From Owenweeksia sp963758205 (lineage in GTDB: Bacteria > Bacteroidota > Bacteroidia > Flavobacteriales > Schleiferiaceae), in the NCBI GenBank assembly GCA_963758205.1, contig CAVWUM010000002.1:310001-374000 (forward strand): a stretch of DNA of 64,000 bases, written 5' to 3'. A program made the position numbers and the translations under genes. The notes beneath the pieces are model-generated. The model saw only the letters and a program-made list of their open reading frames with translations. It had not been told where the DNA came from and did not search any database. Position 1 is the first letter of the stretch. Every line of letters starts with the position of its first letter. Of the stretch, positions 46,889 through 55,683 are shown piece after piece.

Positions 46889-47668
46889 TTAAACGTCTAT
46901 TTCGCCTTCAAACACGCGGGTGGCAGGGCCAATCAGCCAGATGTCAGAATAGCCACTGCCATTGGCTTTAAACTTTACCTGCAAATTTCCGCCAGCGGTT
47001 TTTACATTTATAATGTTGCCGGATATATTACCTGAGTGGTAAGCTGAAATGGCCGCAGCAGTAACTCCTGTTCCGCAGCTCAGGGTTTCATTCTCCACGC
47101 CACGCTCAAAAGTGCGCATCTCCAGTTGCTTACCTGAAGCCTTCACAAAATTTACATTTACTCCCTGGGCATCATATCTCTTATTATGGCGGATTTCTTT
47201 GGCGCTTTTTATGAATTCATCACCAGGCAGGGTATCTCTAAAAACTATATGATGAGGAGAACCGGTATCTAAAAAGAGGTCTCCGTTTTCAAACAACTCC
47301 ACTCCTTCTACATTTTTCATTTCCAGGCATACCTCATCTCTATCCACCACCCCATGGTGCAAGCCATCAATGGCGGTAAAAGCATAGTTTTCCTGAGTCA
47401 TGCCAAGGTCATGCACAAACTGCAAAATACAGCGCCCTCCATTGCCACACATACTGCTTTGGCGGCCATCACTATTAAAATATACCATCTTAAAATCATG
47501 TTCAACAGAGTTTTCAAGTAGTATTAATCCATCGGCCCCGACACCAAACCTACGCTGACAAATTTTCTGGATTTGTGCCTCGGTTAAACCTGAAAATTTT
47601 TCATCACGATTGTCAATCATGATAAAATCATTTCCTGTACCTTGATATTTGTAAAACGGAACTTTCAT
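46889..47668 (-). CDS. dapF: diaminopimelate epimerase
   Basis: Interconverts LL- and meso-diaminopimelate for lysine and peptidoglycan synthesis; cofactor-free, using two cysteines. Catalytic Cys74 (MCGNGGR) and Cys198 (SCGTGVTAAA) are both present, and the N-terminal YQGTGNDFIMID is characteristic. 259 residues is usual for the family. It is divergent from the HtrA gene and is followed by 92 bp with no obvious gene. Confidence 0.95.
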   Translation of the reverse strand: MKVPFYKYQGTGNDFIMIDNRDEKFSGLTEAQIQKICQRRFGVGADGLILLENSVEHDFKMVYFNSDGRQSSMCGNGGRCILQFVHDLGMTQENYAFTAIDGLHHGVVDRDEVCLEMKNVEGVELFENGDLFLDTGSPHHIVFRDTLPGDEFIKSAKEIRHNKRYDAQGVNVNFVKASGKQLEMRTFERGVENETLSCGTGVTAAAISAYHSGNISGNIINVKTAGGNLQVKFKANGSGYSDIWLIGPATRVFEGEIDV

Positions 47669-47703
47669 TGATAAACTTAAATCGTTAAAGTGATGTTAAA
47701 ACC

Positions 47704-47720
47704 ATTGTCAGCCTGACAAT
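47704..47720. promoter_or_regulatory. palindromic operator-like site between dapF and htrA
   Basis: Perfect 8-bp inverted repeat ATTGTCAG-C-CTGACAAT with a 1-nt centre, 60 bp upstream of htrA and 36 bp upstream of dapF. Its symmetry and position fit a dimeric regulator binding site. Which regulator is unknown. Confidence 0.5.
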
Positions 47721-47780
47721 ATGGTAGTTGTGGAATAGTTATTGGAAAATGAAAATGCAAATTAAAAACGTTTAATAACA

Positions 47781-49226
47781 ATGAGAAACATTGCTAAGAT
47801 AATCCTTGTATCAGCTTTAGGCGGAGCTCTTACTTTAGGAGCCTACAAAATATTTTTTGAGCAACCCACGGTTGAGCAAATAGTACAAACTGCCCCCACA
47901 AGCTTTATGCGCACCGGCTTTTCAGCCGATGAGGAAGCCAGCTTTACGTATGCTGCTGAAAAAACTGTAAATAGCGTGGTACACGTTACTACCGCTGTAG
48001 AATCCAACGGGTATGCCGCCCAAAGCCCTTTGGATTTCTTTTTTGGTAACCCCCGTGCCTATGCCCCGCGTGTTCAGATGGGATCAGGCTCAGGTGTTAT
48101 CATTTCTAAAGATGGTTATATCGTAACTAACAACCATGTAATTGACAATGCCCGCACTATCAAGGTGCGGTTGAATGATCAAACAGAATATGAGGCCGAA
48201 GTAGTAGGCGCTGATCCTACCACCGATATTGCCCTTATAAAAATTAAACCCGATGTGGATTTGCCTTACCTGGTTTTCAGCAACTCTGATGAAACACGCC
48301 TTGGCGAGTGGGTGCTGGCCGTGGGTAATCCGTTTAACCTTACTTCTACAGTAACGGCTGGTATTGTAAGTGCTAAAGGGCGAAACATAGGTATCATTAA
48401 TGAGCGCGCAGCTATTGAATCATTTATACAAACTGATGCTGTGGTAAATCCCGGAAACAGCGGTGGTGCGCTTGTAAACACCAGAGGTGAGCTTATAGGT
48501 ATTAACAGCGCCATATCCACCCATACCGGTTCGTTCGAAGGATACTCTTTTGCGGTTCCTTCTAACATAGTCCAAAAGGTAGTGCGCGATTTATTGGAGT
48601 TCGGAACTATACAGCGCGCTTTTATTGGTGTAAATATTTCGGATGTAACTCCACAGCTGGCCAGTAAATTGGATAATATTAAAGTGACCAACGGGGTTTA
48701 TGTAGGTGGCGTAACCGAAAACGGTGCAGCCGAGAATGCCGGTATCAAAACCGGTGATGTAATAATTTCTGTGGATGACAGAAAGGTGACCAAGAGCAGT
48801 GAGCTACAGGAATTGATTGGCAGAAAACGCCCCGGTGATAAGGTGGAGGTAGTTGTAAACCGGGAAGGAAAAGAAAAAACCTATAAAGTGGAACTCCGTA
48901 ATATGGAAGGCACCACCTCTATTGTAAAACCCAATGAGGCTCCTACTTTCCTTACTATGCTTGGCGCAGATTTGAAGCCCGCTGATAGCAAATCAAAATC
49001 AAGGTTAGGCATAGCTTACGGACTTGAAGTAAAAAATCTCCGTAAGGGCGTGTTGAGTGATTTAGGAATTCCTGAAGGCTTTATCATAACAAGGATTAAC
49101 CGCAAAGAGGTGCATAACGAAAACGATGTAACCTCTGCCGTAAAAGGCCTCGTAAAAAATGATCCTGTTGTTATCGAAGGATATACACCCGAAGGGCGAT
49201 CAAAATATTTTGCGTTTGGGTTTTAA
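47781..49226 (+). CDS. htrA: HtrA/Deg-family periplasmic serine protease
   Basis: A 481-residue envelope protease with an N-terminal anchor/signal (about 5-22). The trypsin-like domain has the triad His119 (TNNHVID), Asp149 (TTDIALI) and Ser227 (GNSGGAL). Two PDZ domains follow: the first about 280-370 (GVTENGAAENAGIKTGDVI), the second shorter, about 400-475 (LSDLGIPEGFIITRINRKEV). Degrades or chaperones misfolded exported proteins. A palindromic site sits upstream and a terminator follows, so it is a single-gene unit. Confidence 0.95.
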   Translation: MRNIAKIILVSALGGALTLGAYKIFFEQPTVEQIVQTAPTSFMRTGFSADEEASFTYAAEKTVNSVVHVTTAVESNGYAAQSPLDFFFGNPRAYAPRVQMGSGSGVIISKDGYIVTNNHVIDNARTIKVRLNDQTEYEAEVVGADPTTDIALIKIKPDVDLPYLVFSNSDETRLGEWVLAVGNPFNLTSTVTAGIVSAKGRNIGIINERAAIESFIQTDAVVNPGNSGGALVNTRGELIGINSAISTHTGSFEGYSFAVPSNIVQKVVRDLLEFGTIQRAFIGVNISDVTPQLASKLDNIKVTNGVYVGGVTENGAAENAGIKTGDVIISVDDRKVTKSSELQELIGRKRPGDKVEVVVNREGKEKTYKVELRNMEGTTSIVKPNEAPTFLTMLGADLKPADSKSKSRLGIAYGLEVKNLRKGVLSDLGIPEGFIITRINRKEVHNENDVTSAVKGLVKNDPVVIEGYTPEGRSKYFAFGF

Positions 49227-49251
49227 TTCAACTTGATAAGATTTACCTGTA

Positions 49252-49288
49252 AAGCCTTCTCACATATTAGTTGGGGAGGCTTTTTCAG
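49252..49288 (+). terminator. intrinsic terminator
   Basis: Eleven-pair stem AAAGCCTTCTC (49252-49262) with GGGGAGGCTTT (49274-49284), including two G-T pairs, loop of 11 nt, T-run 49282-49286. Confidence 0.8.
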
Positions 49289-49349
49289 TTACGGTCCTGC
49301 TATCCAATAGTCAAAACCTGTACTTTCGAAATGAATAATTGTTGAAATA

Positions 49350-49931
49350 ATGAATACAACCCCCACCCACCGGATACTATTTTTTGCACTTTTGACTAGC
49401 CTAATGCTGATGATTGGCTGCAAAAAGAAAAGCTTACCGGAACCAACTACCTTAGGAAAGGGAACTTTTGGGATGCTATTAAATGATACTATATGGGAGC
49501 CTTTTTATCCAAGCCCATTTTCTCCCGGCAGCCGCAGACCTGATGTATATTTCTATAAGGATTTAAGTCTTTTAGAGATAATAGCAAATAACCTCACTGC
49601 GAACCAATACTTCAAAATGTCAATAGAAAATGTAGTGGAAAAAGGTGATTATCAAATTAGCATATCTTCTCCCATGGCTAAAGCAAGATATCCCGATTCC
49701 TTACTGGTAAACTATTATTACTGTGCCGACACAACTCGTTTTGAAATAGACTACGATTGCCGATCCTCTTACAAACTTCTGGATGCCACTAAATCAAAAA
49801 TCAATTTATCCTACTTCGATACCATACAAAAAATTGTTTCAGGCACTTTTGAGTTGGAGCTTACCAATCCTAATGGCGACATCATTACCATTACCAGCGG
49901 TGTTTTTGACAGCCATTACCTTGAACAGTAG
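49350..49931 (+). CDS. lipoprotein of unknown function (DUF6252-like)
   Basis: A 193-residue protein with a lipoprotein signal peptide (LMLMIGC, lipid-modified Cys near 24). Then GKGTFGMLLNDTIWEP, a pattern seen in a family of Bacteroidota lipoproteins (DUF6252-like), and a beta-sheet-rich body ending NGDIITITSGVFDSHY. No catalytic motif. Expected in the outer membrane or periplasm. It stands alone between htrA and the glycosyltransferase. Confidence 0.65.
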   Translation: MNTTPTHRILFFALLTSLMLMIGCKKKSLPEPTTLGKGTFGMLLNDTIWEPFYPSPFSPGSRRPDVYFYKDLSLLEIIANNLTANQYFKMSIENVVEKGDYQISISSPMAKARYPDSLLVNYYYCADTTRFEIDYDCRSSYKLLDATKSKINLSYFDTIQKIVSGTFELELTNPNGDIITITSGVFDSHYLEQ

Positions 49932-50000
49932 TCGCTCTTTTTTTGGGGTATTAAATATCCACCTTATTTAGAAGTCTTTTTTTAACCTTGCAGGTTAATA

Positions 50001-50957
50001 ATGGCATCAACGCTTGAAATAGTTATTTGCACGGAAAGTGGCAGTCTGGAAAACACCTCAAAGCTGCTGCTAAGTACGCTGAGGCAATACGGTGGCGCCC
50101 TTGCCAATACACCGGTTGTTAGCTACCAGCCCCGCAGAGGGTTTGAGATAAGCACTTCTACAAAAAAGTTTTTTGAGGAGTATGAAGTAGAGTACCGTGA
50201 AATTGAATTGAACAAAGATTTTGTGGATTACCCACTGGCCAATAAGCCGCTTGCCTGTGCCTATCACGAGCAGCATTCAAATGCTGATCAAATCCTGTTT
50301 TTAGATTCGGATGTATTGATATTAAATGAACCCAGGCAGTTTTTACAACTGGATAATGATGACATCATGCTGCGCCCTGTGGGTTTCAAAAATATTGGTT
50401 CATCCGGTATAAATGACCCCCATAACGCCTATTGGCAAAAGCTGTACGAATTATTTGGAATAAACCAAACGCGCTATGTAACCAGTATTAATGATCAAAA
50501 AAGAATACTGGAGTATTATAATACGGGACACATATTAGCGAAACGTGAGGCCGGTCTGTTTAGCCAATGGGCCGAGAATTTTATAAAGGTTTCGGCTGCG
50601 GGCATAATACCACCTGCAAGTCATTTCTATCTTGAGCAATCCGTTTTTGGAGCAACGGTAAGTCAGCTACAGCTTAAGGTGCAGCAATTTGAAACACCTT
50701 ACAACTATCCTGTACAATTTTTAAAAAACCGTAAAGATCTTTGCCACCACCCCTTCTACCTCACTGATTTTGACCAAATCATTTCTCTCCACTATCATAA
50801 GATATTTGAGAAGCCAGAAGGCAAGGATGTGCTTAAAAATGTTATTTCGCGTTCTGGTAAGGGAAAAGAGCTTATAGGGTTGCTTCAGCAGCATAAAGTC
50901 GTTCCGGAAAGCAAAGGCCTTATAGGGCGCATCCTTAAAATGTTTGGCGGGCAGTAA
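50001..50957 (+). CDS. GT-A-fold glycosyltransferase-like protein
   Basis: A 318-residue soluble protein. The N-terminal strand LEIVICTESGSLENTSKLL and the metal-binding DxD motif in ILFLDSDVLIL (about 95-105) fit a nucleotide-diphospho-sugar transferase (GT-A) fold. A YNTGHILAKREAG block (about 173-185) and a His-rich region (LCHHPFYL, LHYHKIF) near residues 245-270 follow. It resembles GT8-like enzymes in layout. Donor and acceptor are unknown; no other glycan genes are adjacent here. Confidence 0.7.
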   Translation: MASTLEIVICTESGSLENTSKLLLSTLRQYGGALANTPVVSYQPRRGFEISTSTKKFFEEYEVEYREIELNKDFVDYPLANKPLACAYHEQHSNADQILFLDSDVLILNEPRQFLQLDNDDIMLRPVGFKNIGSSGINDPHNAYWQKLYELFGINQTRYVTSINDQKRILEYYNTGHILAKREAGLFSQWAENFIKVSAAGIIPPASHFYLEQSVFGATVSQLQLKVQQFETPYNYPVQFLKNRKDLCHHPFYLTDFDQIISLHYHKIFEKPEGKDVLKNVISRSGKGKELIGLLQQHKVVPESKGLIGRILKMFGGQ

Positions 50958-51097
50958 CCGGGCGTTATCCTGAGAAATACTCAAAACTAGCCTCTCTGTT
51001 TTTTACTGATTATGAGAAGTTCGTTTTAAATGATTTTCACAAGGTTATAAAATCAACTAACCGTAGATCAGTATCTTTTGTTAACCCATCTTTAAGA

Positions 51098-51128
51098 TTG
51101 TGTACCCTTATGAAATGAGATAACTTTG
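51098..51128 (+). promoter_or_regulatory. promoter of the GAPDH gene
   Basis: The best promoter in the window: TTG (51098-51100), 20-bp spacer, TAACTTTG (51121-51128), fitting the Bacteroidetes TTG/TAnnTTTG consensus; the ATG is 33 bp downstream. Confidence 0.75.
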
Positions 51129-51161
51129 CCGGAGTTAAAAATTTAACCTCTCAAAATTAAA

Positions 51162-52616
51162 ATGGCTGAAATATTAGACTACCAAAACTCGGTGACTGAG
51201 CGCATTAGCAAAGAAAAGGCTGCCGCTGATTTTCTTAAAAAAATCAGTGACCTGTATCTTGATAAAGGCATCGAAACCGTTTTGTTTCGCAATCAGTTGA
51301 TCGACCAGCGCGTGAGTGAAGTACTGAACCTTCATGAATATGCCCGCAAATTTGTAGGTCAGAATATAACTGTTGAAGACACCCTTGGACTTTTAAATGA
51401 TCTGGTAGAGCTTGATCTGGCTCCCGCACGTATGGATATTGGCCGCCTGGCCAGTGAGTGGCTTCAGGAGAAAGACAACTACGCCAGCCAAAAGTCATTT
51501 TTAGAAGATAAACTTAGCGACCTTATTGGTGCTGATAATATGCAGCGCACTACACCTAAGGATGTGGTACTTTATGGCTTTGGCCGTATTGGCCGCCTTG
51601 TAGCACGTGAGCTTATGAGCCAGGAAGGTAAAGGGGAGCAATTGCGCCTAAGAGCCATTGTAACCCGTGGCGAAAGTGCAGAAACTCTTGAAAAAAGAGC
51701 TTCTCTTCTTCGTGAGGATTCTGTACACGGCCCATTTCCAGGTACTGTTGAGGCTGACATTGAGCACAGCGCTCTTGTGATTAATGGCCGTAGGGTACAG
51801 ATGATCAGTGCCAACAGGCCTGAGGATATTGATTACACAGCTTATGGAATTAATGATGCACTTGTTATTGACAACACCGGAGCATTTAGAGATGATGTGG
51901 CTTTGGCCCGTCATTTAGAAGCTAAAGGTGCTGCAAAAGTGCTTTTGACTGCCCCTGGTAAAAACGTACCTAACATTGTACACGGTGTAAACCAAAAGCT
52001 ATTTGATCCTGAAAAAGTGGATATCTTCTCAGCTGCATCATGTACTACTAATGCTATTACACCAGTACTTAAGGTAATTGAAGACAACTTTGGTGTGGTA
52101 AAGGGACACATTGAAACGGTACATGCTTACACTAACGACCAGAACCTGGTAGACAATATGCACAGTAAATACCGCAGGGGCCGTGCTGCAGCTGTAAATA
52201 TGGTAATTACTGAAACCGGTGCCGGTAAGGCAGTAGCTAAAGCTCTACCACAACTGGAAGGTAAACTTACTTCTAATGCCATCCGTGTTCCTGTTCCAAA
52301 TGGTTCTTTGGCCATTCTTAATCTTGAATTGGGTAAAGAAACCAGTAAAGAAGATTTGAATGAAGTAATGCGCAAAGCTGCCCTTAAGGGAGATTTAGTG
52401 GAGCAGATTCGTTACTCCATGAGCAATGAGCTTGTGTCATCCGACATTGTAGGTAACTCATGTCCATCAGTATTTGATAGCCAGGCTACCATTGCTTCTG
52501 CAGATGGTAAAAATGTGGTGCTTTATGTTTGGTATGATAACGAGTATGGCTACACCCGCCAGGTTATCCGCCTAAGCAAGCACATTGCCCAGGTAAGGCG
52601 CAAGCGCTACTATTAG
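51162..52616 (+). CDS. gap: glyceraldehyde-3-phosphate dehydrogenase, long form
   Basis: A 484-residue GAPDH. The Rossmann domain begins at about residue 128 with LYGFGRIGRLVARELM; the catalytic Cys is Cys294 (SAASCTTNAITP) and the C-terminal WYDNEYGYTRQVI is canonical. The first ~125 residues are a helical extension (EKAAADFLKKISDLYLDKG, EDTLGLLNDLVEL) absent from ordinary ~335-residue GAPDH but known from a subgroup in Bacteroidota and some Proteobacteria. That subgroup is often linked to gluconeogenesis or NADP use; this cannot be decided here. Own promoter and terminator. Confidence 0.93.
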   Translation: MAEILDYQNSVTERISKEKAAADFLKKISDLYLDKGIETVLFRNQLIDQRVSEVLNLHEYARKFVGQNITVEDTLGLLNDLVELDLAPARMDIGRLASEWLQEKDNYASQKSFLEDKLSDLIGADNMQRTTPKDVVLYGFGRIGRLVARELMSQEGKGEQLRLRAIVTRGESAETLEKRASLLREDSVHGPFPGTVEADIEHSALVINGRRVQMISANRPEDIDYTAYGINDALVIDNTGAFRDDVALARHLEAKGAAKVLLTAPGKNVPNIVHGVNQKLFDPEKVDIFSAASCTTNAITPVLKVIEDNFGVVKGHIETVHAYTNDQNLVDNMHSKYRRGRAAAVNMVITETGAGKAVAKALPQLEGKLTSNAIRVPVPNGSLAILNLELGKETSKEDLNEVMRKAALKGDLVEQIRYSMSNELVSSDIVGNSCPSVFDSQATIASADGKNVVLYVWYDNEYGYTRQVIRLSKHIAQVRRKRYY

Positions 52617-52640
52617 TAGATGGACTCCATAAATAACAAT

Positions 52641-52671
52641 GCCCCGCTGCCATTGGTAGCGGGGCTTTTTT
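52641..52671 (+). terminator. intrinsic terminator
   Basis: Eleven-pair stem starting GCCCCGCT (52641-52648) with AGCGGGGC (52658-52665), a 3-nt loop, T-run 52666-52671. Ends the GAPDH unit. Confidence 0.9.
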
Positions 52672-52712
52672 ATACCGCTTAACAGCGGCTTTAACATTTA
52701 AAAGATTTATCG

Positions 52713-53792
52713 TTACTTCACAAACGGTATTTTCACCACCTGAGCCTTTAGCATCTTGTTTCGTATATCCACATATATCTCACTGTCGGCAGCACTGTTT
52801 TCAACAGTTACATACCCCAGGCCAATAGCTTTACCTAAGCTTGGAGATTGTGTTCCGGAGGTTACGAAGCCAATTTCTTTACCACTGGCATCTTTAAGTT
52901 TATACCCCTGGCGCGGAATACCACGATCCATCATCTCAAAACCTACCAGTTTACGGCTTAAGCCATTTTCCTTTTGAGCCTTTAATGCCTCTGAGTTTGT
53001 AAAATCCTTAGTGAATTTTGTAATCCAGCCCAGGCCAGCCTCAATAGGCGAAGTGGTATCATCAATATCATTGCCGTAAAGGCAGAAGCCCTTTTCGAGT
53101 CTTAAGGTATCTCTGGCAGCCAGCCCAATTGGTTTAAGGTCATGGGGTTTCCCAGCTTCCATAATCTTATCCCACACTTTTTGGGCATCCTCATTTTTCA
53201 CATAAATCTCAAAACCACCGGAGCCAGTATAACCTGTGGCTGATACAATTACATTATCAACACCTGCAAAATTTCCAATCTCAAAAGTGTAATACACCAT
53301 ATTGGGCAGATCAATATTGGTAAGGCTTTGCAATGCTGCAGAAGTATCAGGCCCCTGAACTGCAAAAAGTGAATAGTTATCTGATTCATCCGTCATTACC
53401 ACACCTTCAGGACACTTGGCGTGCAGCCAATTCCAATCCTTTTCAATATTTGAAGCGTTTACCACAAGCATATAATTGGTGGCGCTAAGGCGGTAAACCA
53501 AAAGGTCATCCACAATACCACCGGTATTATTAGGCAGGCAGCTATACTGCACTTTACCATCCTGAAGTTTAGAAACATCATTACTGGTCATGCTCTGTAA
53601 AAACTCTTCTGCTTCATCTCCACTCACCATAAACTCTCCCATATGGCTTACATCAAACATCCCTACCTTACGCCTTACATGCAGGTGTTCGGCATTAAGC
53701 CCCTCATATTGCAATGGCATATTATATCCTGCAAAGGGTACCATTTTGGCACCTAATTCCACATGCGTATCGTTTAGTTTAATATTCTTCAT
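52713..53792 (-). CDS. gcvT: aminomethyltransferase (glycine cleavage T protein)
   Basis: A 359-residue T protein: transfers the aminomethyl carbon from lipoyl-GcvH to tetrahydrofolate. Family blocks are VPFAGYNMPLQY, FDVSHMGEF, TSNDVSKLQDGKVQYSCL, VSATGYTGSGGFEIYV and the GLAARDTLRLEKGFCLYG region. The length is normal. It is the last gene of a minus-strand operon beginning with miaE (12-bp gap to the response regulator). gcvH and gcvP are not in the window. Confidence 0.96.
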   Translation of the reverse strand: MKNIKLNDTHVELGAKMVPFAGYNMPLQYEGLNAEHLHVRRKVGMFDVSHMGEFMVSGDEAEEFLQSMTSNDVSKLQDGKVQYSCLPNNTGGIVDDLLVYRLSATNYMLVVNASNIEKDWNWLHAKCPEGVVMTDESDNYSLFAVQGPDTSAALQSLTNIDLPNMVYYTFEIGNFAGVDNVIVSATGYTGSGGFEIYVKNEDAQKVWDKIMEAGKPHDLKPIGLAARDTLRLEKGFCLYGNDIDDTTSPIEAGLGWITKFTKDFTNSEALKAQKENGLSRKLVGFEMMDRGIPRQGYKLKDASGKEIGFVTSGTQSPSLGKAIGLGYVTVENSAADSEIYVDIRNKMLKAQVVKIPFVK

Positions 53793-53804
53793 TTCTTGAT
53801 TTTG

Positions 53805-54206
53805 TTATAGCTCCTTTGCCTGTACAAGTTTTACCAGCTGTTCTTCGGTAATTGGTTTTATTATATAATCAGTTATCTGGTTTATTTCAAGTGCCCGGGC
53901 TCTATCCCTTTCATCTATCGATGAACTTACCATATAAAGGGCTATTTTTTTTGAAATACCGCTAAGCGTGATAAACTCCTCAATAAAATCCCATCCATCC
54001 ATTATGGGCATATTAACATCCAGTAATATCACATCTGGCAATTGATCAGGATTTGATATATTTTTCTTTATACTTTCAATTGCTTCTTCACCATCACCAA
54101 ATGTCTTCACCTCTTCGGCCAGGTTTAAAAGCTGGATATACGTTTCAGTGGTATAACGATAAATTTTATCGTCATCCACTATATAAATAAGGCTTACTGG
54201 TTCCAT
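53805..54206 (-). CDS. single-domain response regulator
   Basis: A 133-residue stand-alone receiver: acidic pocket VDDD near 11-13, phospho-acceptor Asp63 (LLDVNMPIMDGWDF), conserved Ser/Thr (VSSS) and Lys (IIKPI). It has no output domain, so it acts by protein contact or as a phosphate relay. It lies 11 bp downstream of the kinase-like gene, which lacks the phospho-acceptor His, so another kinase may be its phosphate donor. Part of the miaE-gcvT operon. Confidence 0.93.
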   Translation of the reverse strand: MEPVSLIYIVDDDKIYRYTTETYIQLLNLAEEVKTFGDGEEAIESIKKNISNPDQLPDVILLDVNMPIMDGWDFIEEFITLSGISKKIALYMVSSSIDERDRARALEINQITDYIIKPITEEQLVKLVQAKEL

Positions 54207-54217
54207 ACAGTTATACT

Positions 54218-55681
54218 CTAAAATAAAAGTGTCAATGATTTTTTGCCATTAACTACAATTTTTCCTCCTAACGACTCTATATGATTTTTTGCGATAAAAA
54301 GTCCCATTAATCCAAAGTCGGAATTTTTACCAAACAAACCCGGACCCACCGCAAAAATACGTTTGAGATCGAGGTTGCGGATAATACAATCAATTTTAAC
54401 GCTTGTTTTACCCTGACGAGTTGTACTGGTTAATTTAACTTCAGCTTTTTCCTCATCACTACAAAATTGCAACAGATTACTTAATAGGTTGAAAATTACA
54501 CCTTTCAAAACATTAGGAGGAAAGATTACTCCTTCAGCTTTTACAAAATCTGCTTTAAGGGTAAAGTTCAACTCATCCAGTTCTTTTTTATACTCCATTC
54601 TGAATTCATCCAGAATTTTAGAAAAACTGTTTTGTACCCAATCTTGTTTTACTGAGGTAAATGCCATAATAGCTGTACTAAGTGCAGTTACCGATTTTTC
54701 CAGCATGCGGCTGGTATCGGCCATTTTAGATAAATACAGCTCACGCTCTTCATCACCACTGGCCCTTTTAATGAGAGATAAGAGAATATCAATATTTGCC
54801 ACAGGCCCACGCATACCTTTTGCTATTTCGTACAGCAAGCCTTCTAGCCTTTCGTTTTTTTCCTTAAGTGAATTGATGTTTTCATCTACCAGATCTTCAA
54901 GTTCCTTTCGCAATGAAATATTGCGCATTACCAATAGTGCTGCCTCCACCTCGCCATCATCATTTAATATGGGTCTGGAGTTATTTTCAACGTGGAGTTG
55001 CCTACGGCTTTTACGATTTTCTACGTAAGTAACGTAGCCATTAAGCATACCACCATGCAGGGCTATGGCTAGTGGCATTTCATGGTTTGTAAGTTCCCGT
55101 CCCGTTTCTGATGTCTTAATAATCAGCTGCTTTCCTATCTCACTTATATCCTCAGTGCTCACATCTACGCCCAGCATTTTTTCTGTAGCGGGATTGGTAA
55201 GTAGTACTTTTCCTGTTTTATCCGAAACGATAATTCCCTCGGCCAGGGTATTTATTACAGCTTCAATAAGCTGATCTTTAGTACGTAGTTCTCTGCTGGT
55301 ATCTGTAAGCTTTTGGCGGGTTTCAGTAAGTACCGAAATGTTTTGGGATACAACCATACCAGCCAGCACATTTTCATTGCCATCAATAATGGGGATAAAG
55401 TGCTGTATGAAGTAGCCGGTTTCAGATTGTTTTTCGAGTTTCTGCCGTTTACCCCTGAGGGTATCCTGATAATATGCAGCCAGCTCCATGGTAACCTCCT
55501 GCGGCCAGACTTCAAAAAAATTTGAACCCACAAGCATTTCTGAGCTAAAACCATTCTTTGCTATCTCCTCACCCTCGGCAAGAAGGTATTCATAGTTTTC
55601 GTCAAAAATGTATATGGAGCAGTCGGGGATATTGGCCGCCATCTGGCGGTACAAATCCATGGCAGAATCGAATTTCTTCAT
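54218..55681 (-). CDS. PAS-domain protein with degenerate histidine-kinase core
   Basis: A 487-residue soluble protein. Residues about 15-120 and 135-260 look like two PAS domains (YIFDENYEYLLAEG; TLAEGIIVSDKTGKVLLTNPATEKMLG). A dimerisation helix follows at 265-345. Where kinases have S-H-x-L-R-x-P, this protein has AKGMRGPVANI: Lys288 stands in place of His. In the ATPase region the N-box is NLLSNLLQFC, the D-box DxGxG is missing (IIRNLDLKRIF) and the G2 box is DFGLMGL. This suggests a pseudokinase, a sensor or scaffold rather than an active kinase. Neighbours: miaE 2 bp upstream, response regulator downstream. Confidence 0.82.
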   Translation of the reverse strand: MKKFDSAMDLYRQMAANIPDCSIYIFDENYEYLLAEGEEIAKNGFSSEMLVGSNFFEVWPQEVTMELAAYYQDTLRGKRQKLEKQSETGYFIQHFIPIIDGNENVLAGMVVSQNISVLTETRQKLTDTSRELRTKDQLIEAVINTLAEGIIVSDKTGKVLLTNPATEKMLGVDVSTEDISEIGKQLIIKTSETGRELTNHEMPLAIALHGGMLNGYVTYVENRKSRRQLHVENNSRPILNDDGEVEAALLVMRNISLRKELEDLVDENINSLKEKNERLEGLLYEIAKGMRGPVANIDILLSLIKRASGDEERELYLSKMADTSRMLEKSVTALSTAIMAFTSVKQDWVQNSFSKILDEFRMEYKKELDELNFTLKADFVKAEGVIFPPNVLKGVIFNLLSNLLQFCSDEEKAEVKLTSTTRQGKTSVKIDCIIRNLDLKRIFAVGPGLFGKNSDFGLMGLFIAKNHIESLGGKIVVNGKKSLTLLF

Positions 55682-55683
55682 TC

